The notes beneath the pieces are model-generated. The model was not told the origin of the DNA, ran no database searches, and saw only the letters and a program-made list of their open reading frames with translations. A DNA stretch of 64,000 nucleotides, from NCBI GenBank assembly GCA_050084985.1, contig JBITNC010000001.1:148986001-149050000 (forward strand), in the 5' to 3' direction. Below are positions 47,233 through 58,439 of this stretch, piece after piece. The stretch's first letter is position 1. Every line of letters begins with the position of its first letter. The DNA is from Nageia nagi (Eukaryota > Pinophyta). Both the position numbers and the translations under genes were made by a program.

Positions 47233-50110
47233 ATGTATCGTATACCTTCCAAGGATGAAAATTCTTGGTATTCTCACATGGTCAAAACTAGAGGTCAATG
47301 TAGGGCTAGAGAGTTAGAGGAAGAGGAACACAATAACCAAGTAAATCAATCAAATCCTCTTCCACCATTTCATGTGTCTCATATTAGGTCATATACATCC
47401 CATCATTCACCCCTGCATGATCATGCATAGACATCACCTCATATTTCCTTTAGTCAAACTTTAGAGAGGTTTTATGTCCTTGAGGCCACCCCTTAGCAGG
47501 AGGGATGAGATCTTGTGATATGCCATAGGGCAATCTTATCTAGGATAGAGAGTCATTTCTCTTTTGAGAGATATACCATACAAAATTAGATAGATTTGTC
47601 TTAGGTTTATCCATATCCTATCCCACAACATGACTTAGAGCATCATGTGCCTAGGCCTATATCTAGTTCCTCCCATCTTCCTATTTATCCCACTGAGTCC
47701 CATTTATCTTTGCATGAGATGTTTTTGAGTGATCTTATGATTAAAGGCTTGCATAGATAGTTTTAAGAAGCTTAATATCATCCTTTAGATCCTCTCAATA
47801 GGGAACCTTTACCCCAATTATCTCCTATTATTGAGGTACCTCATTATAGGGTTTTTTTCATATGATGGAGAGACATCGAATGGTCACATAGAGGATGCTT
47901 CATTATCTCACATTACTAGGTCACATTACCTTAATCCCACCATATGATACATCTTCAATGAGCCTCCCAAGATGTCATATAGTGAGGAGCCCTTATTACA
48001 TCCTAGGTCATTTCCATACGTCAATGCATTATACAATCAACCTCCTTCACATCCTAGATCAGCCACATTTAGATCTTCACATGGTCCCTCAGGTCCTCCT
48101 CCTAGCAAACCACCTATACATCTTATTATTCTTGAGCTAAATGTTCTTACCTTTCATAGGACCACTTCATCTCCCCTTAGCAATTAGGTTGGATGTTACT
48201 ACAATGATACACATTTGATGAACCAACCCAAGAGTCAACATGTGCCTCACCCAGTGCATGACCTTGAGCCTTTCCATCATGTTAGCTCTCATCTTATTCA
48301 TCCTACCATACCTTGTATTCTTGTGTCTCATTCATATCTAGTTTCTCAATATAGAGTTCATATAGGGTATGGACCTTATTCACACCCAATCAATCTACCA
48401 CCATAGCCACATTATTCCTTTTCTTCTCGTGTGTTGGTTCCATCCCAATAGGTATATGCACATTAGTTTGTAGATTCTTATCATGCATATATGATTAAGT
48501 ATCTCATCACATCTAAGCCTCTTCGAATGGGCCCTCCTAATTTCCCATCTATCATGAGTTGTAGTATTCACATATTAGAGGAATTTCAAATAAAACCCTC
48601 CAAATATTGAACCAAAGGTAATGTTTGATACATGACCTAATTATGAGCATTCATATAGACAAGATAAAGATCCATATTACAATGACCAATATGACCAGTA
48701 CAACCAGTATGATGACCAACCTATCAGTATAGTTCTAAAACAAATAGGCTATGGTTAGCACTCAACCTCTCATCATAAATGATGAGATCTTAAAGAGGTT
48801 GGAATACATAGAGCTTAAAGTCAATGAGCATGGAAAGGCCAAGTTGTCATACACTATGATTTGTAATGAACCTATTCACTCAAGTGTACAAATAAAAACC
48901 CTTCCTTATAATTTTGAGATATCAAAAATAGACAAGTTTAAAGGAAAGGAAGATCCTAAAGAGCATTTATTCCTTTGAACAATTGGTTGACAAGTTCCTT
49001 AATCATTTCACCATCAACATATGTAAACAAGCATCCATTACAAACTTTCATAATTTGAGGATGAGTCCATTTCAAATTACTTATGTATGTGGAGAGCCAT
49101 TTTCATGGACATACCTTATACTTTTTTGCAAGATGAATTGGTCAATTTATTCTCTAGGAGCGGTAATAAGCATATCTCTTCTATCCTTAGAATTCAACAA
49201 CATCATACTTTTGAGGATGCTTTACCTCAATCCAAGTTAATAAAAGAGGCTAAGATCCAAGATGATGAGATTAAACTAAGAAAGAAAGATAACAACAATA
49301 TGAAGACCACAATAATGGTAATAACCCTTATTACTTTTTATCAAAAGTCACAAAGTAATCAAGTGTCTCATGAGGTATCACAACATAGCCAATGGTTCAA
49401 TTGGCTCCTCCATGACCACCTAGGACTAATCCACCCTCACAAACACAAGCTCAAGAAATACCTAAGAAATCTTGATAGCCAAGGCCATGCAAACCTTGAA
49501 CACCTTTTGTCAAACCTATTGAGAAAGTTTTGAAGAAACTCCTAGATGCAAAATTGATCAATCTCCCCAACATTAAACCTAAAGATCCTAATTGGGAGAA
49601 ACCAACATGGTATAAAGATAATGAGTATTACATTTAACATAGACAAAAAGGACATGACACAAATAAATGCAGTCAATTAAGGAACACCATTCATAGGCTA
49701 ATAGATAATGGGAAAGTGTCGATAGGAAATCTAATGGCTCAAACCAATAGAAATTTGGATGTTTTCTAGGATCCCTTGCCTAGGTACAACAATAATGTCA
49801 ATCAAATATTTTCAGAAGTGAAACAATAGGTTATTCATGACTATAATCCAAGGAAGAATAATGAGTTCATGGGTTTTACCAACATAGATTCATATTTTTT
49901 CTTTATGATAGGTATTTATATAACCCTTAACTTTGAGTTTATGGGTACCATGGATCTGTCTTTAGCATATCAAATCATAAAGGTTCATGATAATAATACG
50001 ATCAAAGTTATTACTAGAATAGGTAGAGGTAATGATCAAAAACCTCCTCCTCCCTTTCAAGATGCAAGAATCCAACAACTATTACCTCAACCTATGGTCT
50101 AGATTCAAAA
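47233..50110 (+). pseudogene. Tat-lineage Gypsy gag region
   Basis: Decayed + strand coding. An acidic N-terminal block (RARELEEEEHNNQ, about 47310-47340) is followed by a long proline/histidine/serine-rich stretch (47.35-48.5 kb). The conserved gag core follows at 48751-49533 (DEILKRLEYIELKVNEHG, EISKIDKFKGKEDPKEHL, DELVNLFSRSGN, DALPQSKLIKEAKIQ). A degenerate knuckle lies at about 49622-49690 (HRQKGHDTNKCSQL). The core pattern 'F-L-K-F-x-GxxDPxxHL' is usual for plant Gypsy gag. Stops and frame changes are frequent. Confidence 0.7.
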
Positions 50111-50384
50111 TCAAGCTCTTAGAGCCCTAGTAAGCATATAGACATAGTTGGAACAACAGCTCAAGATCACTCAAACAAAGATTTCCCTATAGGACTTATT
50201 TCAATAATCTCCTAAATATAGGAATCCTTTGAACAATATCTTGAAGGCTATTGAGTTAGATAGTAACAACCCAAATTCTTTTGGAGACTTTATAGGGGTT
50301 ATTCATAGTGCCACTAGACCCAACATTACTTTCTTTTAAGATGAGATTCAAAATTCTCCTCTCAATAAGCCAAAGCACCTAGCT

Positions 50385-50639
50385 TTGTACATTATAGCTT
50401 TTATGGATTCTAATCCATTAAAGAGAATCTTGGTAGAAAATGGGTCAGTAATTAATATCATATCTTTAGTAGCACTTGAGAAACTAAATGTCCCTATCAA
50501 GTTCTTGAATGCTCCTATGCTTATGATTAGGACCTTTAATAATACTTTGGCTACTACTATGGGCACCATTATTCTTCTAGTTAAAGTTGAAGTCAGAGAG
50601 ATTGCAGCAACTTATCATGTGGTCGAAGGTGAGATGTAG
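50385..50639 (+). pseudogene. Tat-lineage Gypsy protease fragment
   Basis: An 84-codon frame contains RILVENGSVINIISLVALEKL, the aspartic-protease site of the family with the catalytic Asp replaced by Glu. MIRTFNNTLATTMGTIIL and the AATYHVVEG strand follow. After it, a block like LLGCPWIEYMEVVPFSLHQ (about 50645-50705) matches the conserved post-protease motif. The element is then interrupted at 51033 by another retrotransposon and resumes after 57480. Confidence 0.7.
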
Positions 50640-51028
50640 TATATCTTGCTTTTAGGTTGCCCATGGATAGAATACATGGAGGTAGTTCCCTTCTCCTTAC
50701 ACCAATGCATGGAGTATCTACATAATAAAATGGTCCATTGCATTATAGGCAATCCAAACCCTTAAATTATTGCAACTTCAATTTTTCTCTTGAGTCCCCT
50801 TAGATTCCATATTGGCATCTTTTGCCTATCACTATTCTTGTGAATGATCATCCTAATCTAGTGTTGTCTTGTTCATAAGAACCTTCCTCCTTGAATTTAT
50901 CATCTATTCAATATGCTTTGTCCTCATAGCCATCCTCTTCATCTACCTTGAGCATGGATCCCTTTATACATCATGAGGTTTAATCACTTGAGGATTCTAC
51001 ATGACCTTCTTCTAATTGTTAGACCTTA

Positions 51029-51033
51029 TCTGC
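51029..51033. other. Left flank of the nested element (no clear target duplication)
   Basis: TCTGC precedes the left LTR and CCACA follows the right LTR. They do not match. The duplication may be eroded or the right end off by a few bases. Confidence 0.4.
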
Positions 51034-51984
51034 TGATCCATAAACTATAAGATTAAAATTTCAATTTAACCTTTTCTCACGATCAATTCACACTTAAAAT
51101 AATTAAGTGCTTGTAAAGGAAAATCAGGAAACAAATTGTAAACATAGAGAAGAGAAAAGCATTCACCATAGAAAGAGACAAGCAAAATTATCCTGGTTCA
51201 CCCAGTGTGGGCTACATCCAACTCAAAAGCTCTCTACTATCAATGGGTGGAATCACTTTACAAGGCCTCCATGGTCCTTCAAAAGCTCCTCTCACATTCA
51301 CAACACACTAACAACTTTGAAAATCACAAGAACTGAAAACAACTTCTTGAAATCCTTTTTTTATTTCACGTCTAATTTGCTCCCCTTTTATACAATTTTT
51401 GAGGGATAAAGTTGGAGAGTATTACAACTAGAAAATTCCATACAAAACCTATTTTCAAATACCCATTAACCTCCTTGTTCTTCCTATCAAATTAGGGCTC
51501 AAATGGTTGTAAAAATCTCCCAAAAATGAGCTCTAAAATCAAAATAATACGCTCTCTAGTCTGTTTCAGGCTAACAAAATTAACTCAACCTAATAATAGG
51601 ACCTTAGGTGAATCAAAAATCACCAAAAACTTTAAAAATGCCAAAAAATACATTAAAAAACTTAACATTGGTCGGGTGCATTATGGTGGCAACACGTGGC
51701 GCTTGCTGGGTAGAAGTCAACTTGGTTGACTGGCAGCTTGGCTGCTAGTCAGGCGATGGCTTGGTGGTAGGTCATGGTTTTGGTTGGTGTAGGTTGTCCA
51801 TGCAGGTAGCTTCGCTAGGTTGGTGGTCACATGCAAGCAGATGGGCTGGCAGTTCATGGTCAACCAAGCTAGCAACCAGGGTGGTCAAATGTTCATGCAG
51901 GCCTCCACGTGGTCTGATGGTGGCACAAGCACCTTGTCATGCCTCCTCCTCTTGCATGGTCTCCATGGTGGTGGGTGGGTCCCA

Positions 51985-52056
<72 letters not shown>

Positions 52057-52225
52057 CTAAATTTTTTTTTTCAAAATACTCAAACTGAATTAATACCATA
52101 TCTTCCACATATGGACTCGGATTCATGATCCGAAAGAAGCATCGAAAAGCTGATGACAAGATGATCACAATGAACACACTAAAATGGAGATTACTAAATG
52201 TTGAAGGGATCCAAATTTTGGATCA
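51034..52225 (-). repeat. 3' LTR (left copy) of the nested Gypsy element
   Basis: On the + strand it runs TGATCCATAAAC to TTTTGGATCA (TGATCC/GGATCA inverted ends). It pairs with 56307-57480 over its whole length. A (TA)n tract is at about 51989-52040. The polypurine tract abuts it at 52226. Confidence 0.88.
51989..52040. repeat. (TA)n microsatellite inside the LTR
   Basis: About 26 TA units followed by a T-run. The other LTR has only a short interrupted TA run at about 57266-57291, so the tract has changed length since insertion. Confidence 0.9.
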
Positions 52226-52237
52226 TTCCTCCCCATT
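52226..52237 (-). other. Polypurine tract of the nested Gypsy element
   Basis: The minus strand reads AATGGGGAGGAA directly before the 3' LTR (TGATCC). This is the expected site for plus-strand priming. Confidence 0.8.
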
Positions 52238-52399
52238 GAGAGAGACCTTTTATCCCCAAAAGCATTTAGGATGATAAAATGAGGTGAGGGTAGAGCTCCC
52301 TCACCTAATCAACTGCATACCACTTAGCCTTGTGTGGATGTTGGCCCTTCACTCCAATATGCCACACCTCATGTATGCCACTACGAGATGATCATTGCT

Positions 52400-53230
52400 T
52401 CTTTTCCAATACATAATAACCTCGTAATAGGTGCAACACTATCCTGTTTACCACCTCTATTTGACCATCTATCTATGGATGAAATGTTGTACTCCTCTTT
52501 AGCTTAGTGTCCATCCTTTCCCACAAAGAAGTACAAAATTTTCCAAGAAACTTGGAATCCCTGTCAGAAATGATAGAAGTAGAAAGATCAAAATGTACCC
52601 ACACATAAGTAAAGAAAAGATTAGTTGCCTCTTGACCTGTCATAGTCTTTTTACATGGGATTAGAATATACATCTTACTGAATCTATTCACAACCACATA
52701 TAAATAATCATGACCTCTTTTATACATAGGTAAACCTCCAATAAAATCCATAGAAATACTCTCCCATGGTCATGTAGGAACGGGCAATGGCATATAAAGA
52801 CCAAATTTCCTATTATTGGGTTTGCTTACACTGCATAACATACAACCTCTGACATATCTGGATACATTTTCTTGCATTTTAGGCTAGTAACAATACCTTT
52901 GTAGATTAGCAAGAGTTTTCCCAACACCAAAGTACCCTTAAATATGAGAAGTATGAGCTTCCCTAATCAAATCATTCCTCTCACCATTAGGAATACAAAG
53001 TTTGCCCAAATGAAAAAGTAATCCATCATGCAAATGAAAGTCATAATTTCCAACCTCATTACCAAGACTCAATCTATGATAGACATTTTGGAAATCAAGA
53101 TCAACCATATATTATTCTTTATACCCATCATGCATTAAATAACTATTTTGCAGAATCACAACACTGTCAACTATTCGAGGCCTAGATAACATATCAGCAA
53201 TTTTATTTTGAGTAACCTTCTTGTACTTAA
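52400..53230 (-). pseudogene. Integrase fragment of the nested Gypsy element
   Basis: Minus strand: an HHCC zinc-finger-like portion at about 52800-53000 (a HT-H pair, then RYVRGCMLCSVSK), and the catalytic core at 52751-52473. The core has MDFIGGLP (first Asp), IISDRDSKF (second Asp), and FHP-IDGQIEVVNR (Glu) near 52455. The sequence breaks off soon after, and non-coding DNA reaches the polypurine tract at 52237. The C-terminal part, including any chromodomain, is missing. Stops occur at several places. Confidence 0.75.
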
Positions 53231-54907
53231 TCACCAAATGAAATTGTTGCAAAAATCCCATCCAACGAAAGTCCTAGATTGTTGCAACTTAGATTGTGAC
53301 TGAAGATATTGCAAGGGTTGATGGTCTGTATGAATTATTATCTCTTTACCTACCAAATAGTGCTTCCATTTCTTAACACTTTGAACTAATGCATACAACT
53401 CTTTGTCATATGTGGGATATTTTCTTACCACATTGGTAAACATTTTCAAGTGATAGCAAATCGGATGTTTTTCCTGTAATAAAATTGCACCCATAACATA
53501 GTCACTTGCATCAATTTCAATTTCAAAAGTTTTCTGAAGATTAGGCAAAGCAAGTACTGGAGCATTACTGATTTTGTTTTTAAACAATTCAAAAGCATAT
53601 TGTTCTTTCCCTCCCCACTGAAATTCATGATTCTTTCCTATAATTGCATGAAGTGGAGAAGCCATGTAAGAAAAGTTAGCAATAAACTTGCATAAATACT
53701 GTACTACCCCAAGAAAACTCCTAGTCTCTATCACATTAGTGGGAGTAGACCATTTCAACACAGCCTCAATTTTTGCAGGATCTATCCTCAATTGACCTTC
53801 ACCAACAATGTGGCCAAGATAGGTTAAACTTTTCCTGACAAACTCACACTTAGACATCTTCAAATAGAGTTTTGCTTCCCTTAAAACTTTAAACACTTTA
53901 CGAATATGTACCACATGATTTTTTCAATTATCACTGTAAATGAGAATATCATCAAGATACACAATAACAAAATCATCAATGAAAGGCCTTAAAATCTCAT
54001 TCATTACATGCATGAAAGTAGCAGGAGCATTGCATAATCCAAATGATAAAACCAACCATTCAAACAATCCTTGCCTAGTTTTAAAAGTAGTTTTCCACAC
54101 ATCCTCTTCTTTCACTCATACTTGATGATAACCACTTCTTAGATCCAATTTTGTAAAAAGCCTAGCTTTTTGTAATTGATCCATTAAATCATCAATACAT
54201 GGCAAAGAATATCAATTTTTAACCGTGATCTTATTTAGTGCCCTATAATCAACACACATATGCCAAGTTCCATCTTTCTTTGGAATTATAACAATAGGAG
54301 ATCCACATGGTGATGTGCTAGGTCTAATGACTCCTTGATCTAACAATTCCTTGACTTGTTTCTTAATTTCTTCAATTTTCAAAGAAGAATTTTTATATAA
54401 GCCAATATTAGGGAGTGCAACATTAGGATGTAATTGAATCTCATGTTGTATATCTCTTTTTGGTGGAAGTTCTTTAGGTACTGGAAATAAATCTTCAAAT
54501 TCAGAAATTACCTCTTTTACTTCTTCTTTGTATTGTGGTTCACAATCCTTAAGTGCCTTTATGATTTCTATTTCATCTTGAGATTTCACCATTGCAAGTA
54601 TAAACATTTGTCCTGTATTGATTAGTCTCTTTGCTTGTCCTGTAGTAATCAAAGAAATATCCTTTTTCTTGTTTTGATGAGCACTAACCATGTATTCAAT
54701 TCCATCTTTAATGAGTCTATATTTGTTTTTCTTTCTATAAAATAAAGCATCTCTTTCCCATAGATAAGGACTACCAAGCACAATCCCACAAATATCCAAA
54801 GGAACAACATCAAGTAAAACTTCATCAATGTACTCCCTATTAATCCCAAATTGCAACTTGCATTGTTGTGTTACCTTTAACTTTGAATTTTTATTAACCC
54901 ATCCCAA
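53231..54907 (-). pseudogene. Reverse transcriptase / RNase H of the nested Gypsy element
   Basis: Four same-frame pieces. 54907-54212 holds the post-protease linker and RT start (IRPSTSPCGSPIVIIPKKDG, CVDYRALNKI). 54115-53924 holds [14 protein letters not shown] and the intact YLDD box at 53948-53959. 53914-53231 holds LGHIVGEG, the RNase H blocks IEIDASDYVMGA, YDKELYALVQS and HTDHQPLQYL, then shifts frame near QQSR. In-frame stops are at 54212-54214 (TGA), 54116-54118 (TGA) and 53924-53926 (TGA). Each can be explained by C-to-T or G-to-A change of a codon conserved in the family. Confidence 0.85.
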
Positions 54908-54979
54908 TGGATATGGGTTTGGATGAGGTTGAGTAGTGAGTGCAAGTGATTTGACATACTTTTCTGCAATTAAGTTAGC

Positions 54980-56026
54980 TTAAGATCTAGAATCAAACAA
55001 TGTATCACTCCTAGTCTTCTTAGCTTGCACCTTGACATGAAAAAGTTCAATTTTCTTCTTTTCCTCATCTTCATTAGGTGTATTATGCAAAACCATACAT
55101 GCCATTTTATTATCTACATCTGAACCATCTTCAATTTCCTTAGTAATAGTATTTGTTTGTTTCTTTTGACCTTTATGTTTAGGGCATAATTCAGGATGCA
55201 ATTTCCAACATTTAGCCTCTAAATGACCTTCTTTTTGACAATGCATACATACATCTTTAGACTTCTCTTTTTGTGTAGTAGACATAGTTTTCTTTTTCCC
55301 CTTTCCTTTATTCCTTTCAGAATCATTATTACTATTGTTATTGGAAGCATTTTTCTTTTTCCCATCGTTAATGAATTTTCCCCTTTCTTCTAAGTAAGTG
55401 GCTTGTACACAAACTTTATCCAAATCATTTGGATCAAACATCAATATTGTATGCCTTAAATAATTATGCAAACCACCAATATACTTAAGAAGAGTATCTT
55501 GGGAATCAAGAAGAATACCTAGCATTGTAGCTTTTCTTCGGAATTCCATAGTGTACTCTTGCACACTTTGCCGTTTACCTTGATGGAAAGTTTGCCATTC
55601 CATGATTTCCTTTTATCGATAACCCAAAGGATAAAATTGATTTCTAAGCAATTGTACAAAATGGGTCCAAGAAGCAATACAAGCTTGAATTGATTCATTC
55701 TTACTTTGCAAACAACTTTCCCACCAAACAAGTGCATTACCACTCATTTTAAGAGTTGCTAATTGGATTTTATCCTCATCTCTTACAATTCTTTGAATTC
55801 TACAATATACTTCAATTTGTTTAATCCAATGGTCTAACTTCTCAACATTCACTTCTCCAATAAAAGTAGGCAAATCAAATTTAACTTCCAATTTCAAAGG
55901 AGAACTTTGAAAAACACTATGTGTTACATCATTGTCAATTTTATTACATTCACTAGTTTCACCTTCATTTTTCTTATATTGTTGTTCTTGAAAATGTTGG
56001 AATTGTAGAGACATCTTCTGGAACAT
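54980..56026 (-). pseudogene. Gag and protease start of the nested Gypsy element
   Basis: Two same-frame pieces separated by a TAA at 55613-55615. The first (56026-55616) has FDLPTFIGEVNVEKLDHWI, typical of gag, then LVWWESCLQ and FYPLGYR. The second (55603-54980) has MEWQTFHQGKRQSVQEYT, a lysine-rich stretch and a canonical CCHC knuckle (CMHCQKEGHLEAKC, about 55211-55252). It ends in LFDSRS and a TAA at 54980-54982. That ending is the protease active site (DS-S), with Arg in place of the usual Gly. Confidence 0.85.
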
Positions 56027-56039
56027 TGTGGAGAGATTA

Positions 56040-56100
56040 GCAATTTGCTTTTGAGATTAGCAATTTGCTTTTGAGATCAGCAATTTGCTTTTCCACATTA
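56040..56100. repeat. Short tandem repeat (22-bp unit, nearly 3 copies)
   Basis: The word 'gcaatttgcttttgaga' plus 'ttagcaat'/'tcagcaat' repeats at about 56040-56060, 56061-56083 and 56084-56092. It sits at the start of the element's gag leader on the minus strand. Confidence 0.7.
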
Positions 56101-56290
56101 GACCCTCCTTCATTGGCCATGGCTCCAAGCTCTCTTTGCTTCTTTATCCAAACTCTAGAACCAATTTCTGGATCCTCCTCCACAAATTCTCCTTCTCCTT
56201 TCTTTCTTTGTGACCTGGTATACATGCAAGAACACTTTCCAAACACCAACAACAATCTCAAAAATATAGGTTATCCCAATGATTTCAACT

Positions 56291-56302
56291 GCTCTGATAC
56301 TA
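56291..56302 (-). other. Primer-binding site of the nested Gypsy element
   Basis: The minus strand reads TAGTATCAGAGC. This matches the plant initiator-Met site TGGTATCAGAGC at 11 of 12 positions, four bases inside the 5' LTR. The one difference is G to A. Confidence 0.85.
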
Positions 56303-56306
56303 AACT

Positions 56307-57480
56307 TGATTTATAAACTATAAGATTAAAATTTCAATTTAACCTTTTCTCAGGATCAATTCACACTTAAAATAATTAAGTGCTTGTAAAGGAAAATCAG
56401 GAAACAAATTGTAAACACAGAGAAGAGAAAAGCATTCACCATAGAAAGAGACAAGCAAAATTATCCTAGTTCACCTAGTGTGGGCTACATCCAACTCAAA
56501 AGCTCTCTACTATCAATGGGTGGAATCACTTTACAAGGCCTCCATGGTACTTCAAAACCTCCTCTCACATTCACAACACACTAACAGCTCTGAAAATCAT
56601 AACAAGAACTGAAAACAACTTCCTGAAATCCTTCTTTTTTTTCACATCCAATTTGCTCCCCTTTTATACAATTTTTGGGGGCTAAAATTAGAGAGTATTA
56701 CAACTAGAAAGTTCCATAAAAAACCTATTTTCAAATACCCATTAACTTCCTTGATCTTCCTATCAAATTTGGGCTCAAATGGTTGTAAAAATCTCCCAAA
56801 AATGAGCTCTAAAATCAAAATAGTACGCTCTCTGGACTGTTTCAGGCTGACAAAATTAACTCAGCCTAATAATAGGACCTTAGGTGAATCAAAAATCACC
56901 AAAAACCTTTGAAAATGCCAAAAAATACATTAAAAAACTTAACATTAGGTGAGTGCACTGTGGTGGTGACACATGGTGCTTGTTGGGTAGAAGTCAACCT
57001 GGTTGATTGGCGAACTTGACTGGTGATCAAGTGGTTGCTTTGTGGCAGGTCATGGTTTTGGTTAGTGTAGGCTATCCATGCAGGTGGCTTGGCTAGGTTG
57101 GCGATCATGCATGGGTAGACGGGCTAGCAGTTCGTGGTCAATCAGGCTATTAACCAGGGCGATCAAATGTTCACGCAAGCCTCCATGTGGTCCGATGGTG
57201 GCACAGGCACCCTATCATGCCTCCTCCTCCTATGTGGTCTCCATGGTGGCGGGCAGGTCCTGCTAATATATATATATATATTATATATATATTTTTTTTT
57301 TTTTTTTTTTTCTAATTTTTTTTTTTCAAAATAATCAAACTGAATTAATACCATATCTTCCACATATGGACTCAGATTCACGATCTGAAAGAAGCGTCAG
57401 AAAGTTGATGACAAGATGATCATAATGAACACACTAAAATGGAGATTACTGAATGTTTAAGGGATCAAAATTTTTGATAT
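56307..57480 (-). repeat. 5' LTR (right copy) of the nested Gypsy element
   Basis: Partner of 51034-52225. It begins TGATTTATAAAC, and its outer end (TTTTTGATAT) has lost the canonical CA. A short TA run is at about 57266-57291 followed by a T-run. Confidence 0.88.
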
Positions 57481-58439
57481 CCACATCCATCCATGGAAAT
57501 GAATGACCATCCTATCATTGAGTGCCTTCACCCAATCAATTCCATTTATCTTCATCATGTCTAGTATGTGATTCATCATAGGAAGATGAGCCCCCTTCCT
57601 CTTCAGTTAGTCCTAATACTCCTAACCAACATATTTTCAACCTTATTATGTCACCATCATTTGATTTCCCCAAGTATTAATATCTTATAAAGGGGGAGTA
57701 TCATATAAATGATATGCCTTTTCATATTCCCTTCATAAAATATTTAGGGAGACCTTCAAAATCTCAACATGCTCCTAGCTCTCTCATCTCACTAGGCTCA
57801 CATTTGAACCAATCTTTCTTCATTTATTTAGGTGTGGATTCATCTTAAGACATTCCCATCAAGAATTATCTCAAGGAGAAATTTTTAGCCTAAATATAAT
57901 ATCTTTCATGTCTTGAACTAGTGTGTAAACTCTTTGTTAAATGGAAATGGTAAGGATATGGCCTAGGTAAATACAAGTAGGGACAAGTTCATATTTTTTC
58001 TATTCCATTTGAATCTAACTAAGATAAATGTGGTCTAGGGTATCATGGACCTAAATTTAAACCTCTAGAATAATAATTTGTTGATTGTAACCTTTCAAAA
58101 GAGGAGATGGCACATGATAATGAGCATGACATTCATTTGTATTTTGGTCTATCTAATCCTCATGTTTCATGTACCCTATCCTTGGATGTTTTGATGGTTT
58201 TTATTGATGCTCCATCATCTTTTTTACCTCTTTTGGATTGTAACTCATAATTATATCAATCCTTTATCTATGAATATTTCTTACCCTTTGCTAGTTTTTC
58301 TTTTATCTTGGGTGATGCATCTTTTTCTGCTGATTGCTTTGATGAAGTCAACTCCTCTAGTCTAGTTTCTTTCATCAATAGTATGGATAAGGATGATTAT
58401 ACATACCTTTTGATCTTCAAGTAATTAGAGGATGGATCC
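57481..58439 (+). pseudogene. Tat element: linker between protease and RT, resumed after the nested insertion
   Basis: Broken + strand coding, T- and S/P-rich, with short segments such as FNLIMSPSFDFPKY. In Tat elements the protease-RT linker is long and poorly conserved. No motif allows a firm call; position between the protease (50.4 kb) and RT (58.5 kb) is the evidence. Confidence 0.45.

Larger units (their letters stand above)
51034..57480 (-). mobile_element. Ty3/Gypsy retrotransposon nested in the Tat element
   Basis: A 6,447-base element in minus orientation, with LTRs at 51034-52225 and 56307-57480 and an internal region of about 4.08 kb. Gag, protease, RT, RNase H and part of integrase follow in that order on the minus strand, so integrase is downstream of RNase H (Gypsy order). 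It separates the Tat protease (left) from Tat RT (right). The first 300 bases of the LTRs differ at roughly 8 substitutions by eye, so it is clearly younger than its host. It is disabled by at least five in-frame stops, a frameshift and a 3' deletion of integrase. Confidence 0.88.

Noticed and set aside
47895-48406. Overlapping His/Pro/Ser-rich frames as separate genes
   Set aside because: They lie inside the low-complexity linker of the Tat gag region and have no start context or family of their own.
51761-52177. Open frames rich in alternating Tyr and Ile on both strands
   Set aside because: They are the translation of the (TA)n microsatellite in the LTR, not genes. The same applies to 57134-57381 and 13193-13402.
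52226-52460. Chromodomain at the end of the nested element's integrase
   Set aside because: The integrase C-terminus is deleted; the remaining sequence before the polypurine tract is non-coding.
51029-57485. 5-bp target duplication for the nested Gypsy
   Set aside because: TCTGC on the left and CCACA on the right do not match; a shift to TTATC/TATCC is close but would break the LTR ends. Not claimed.
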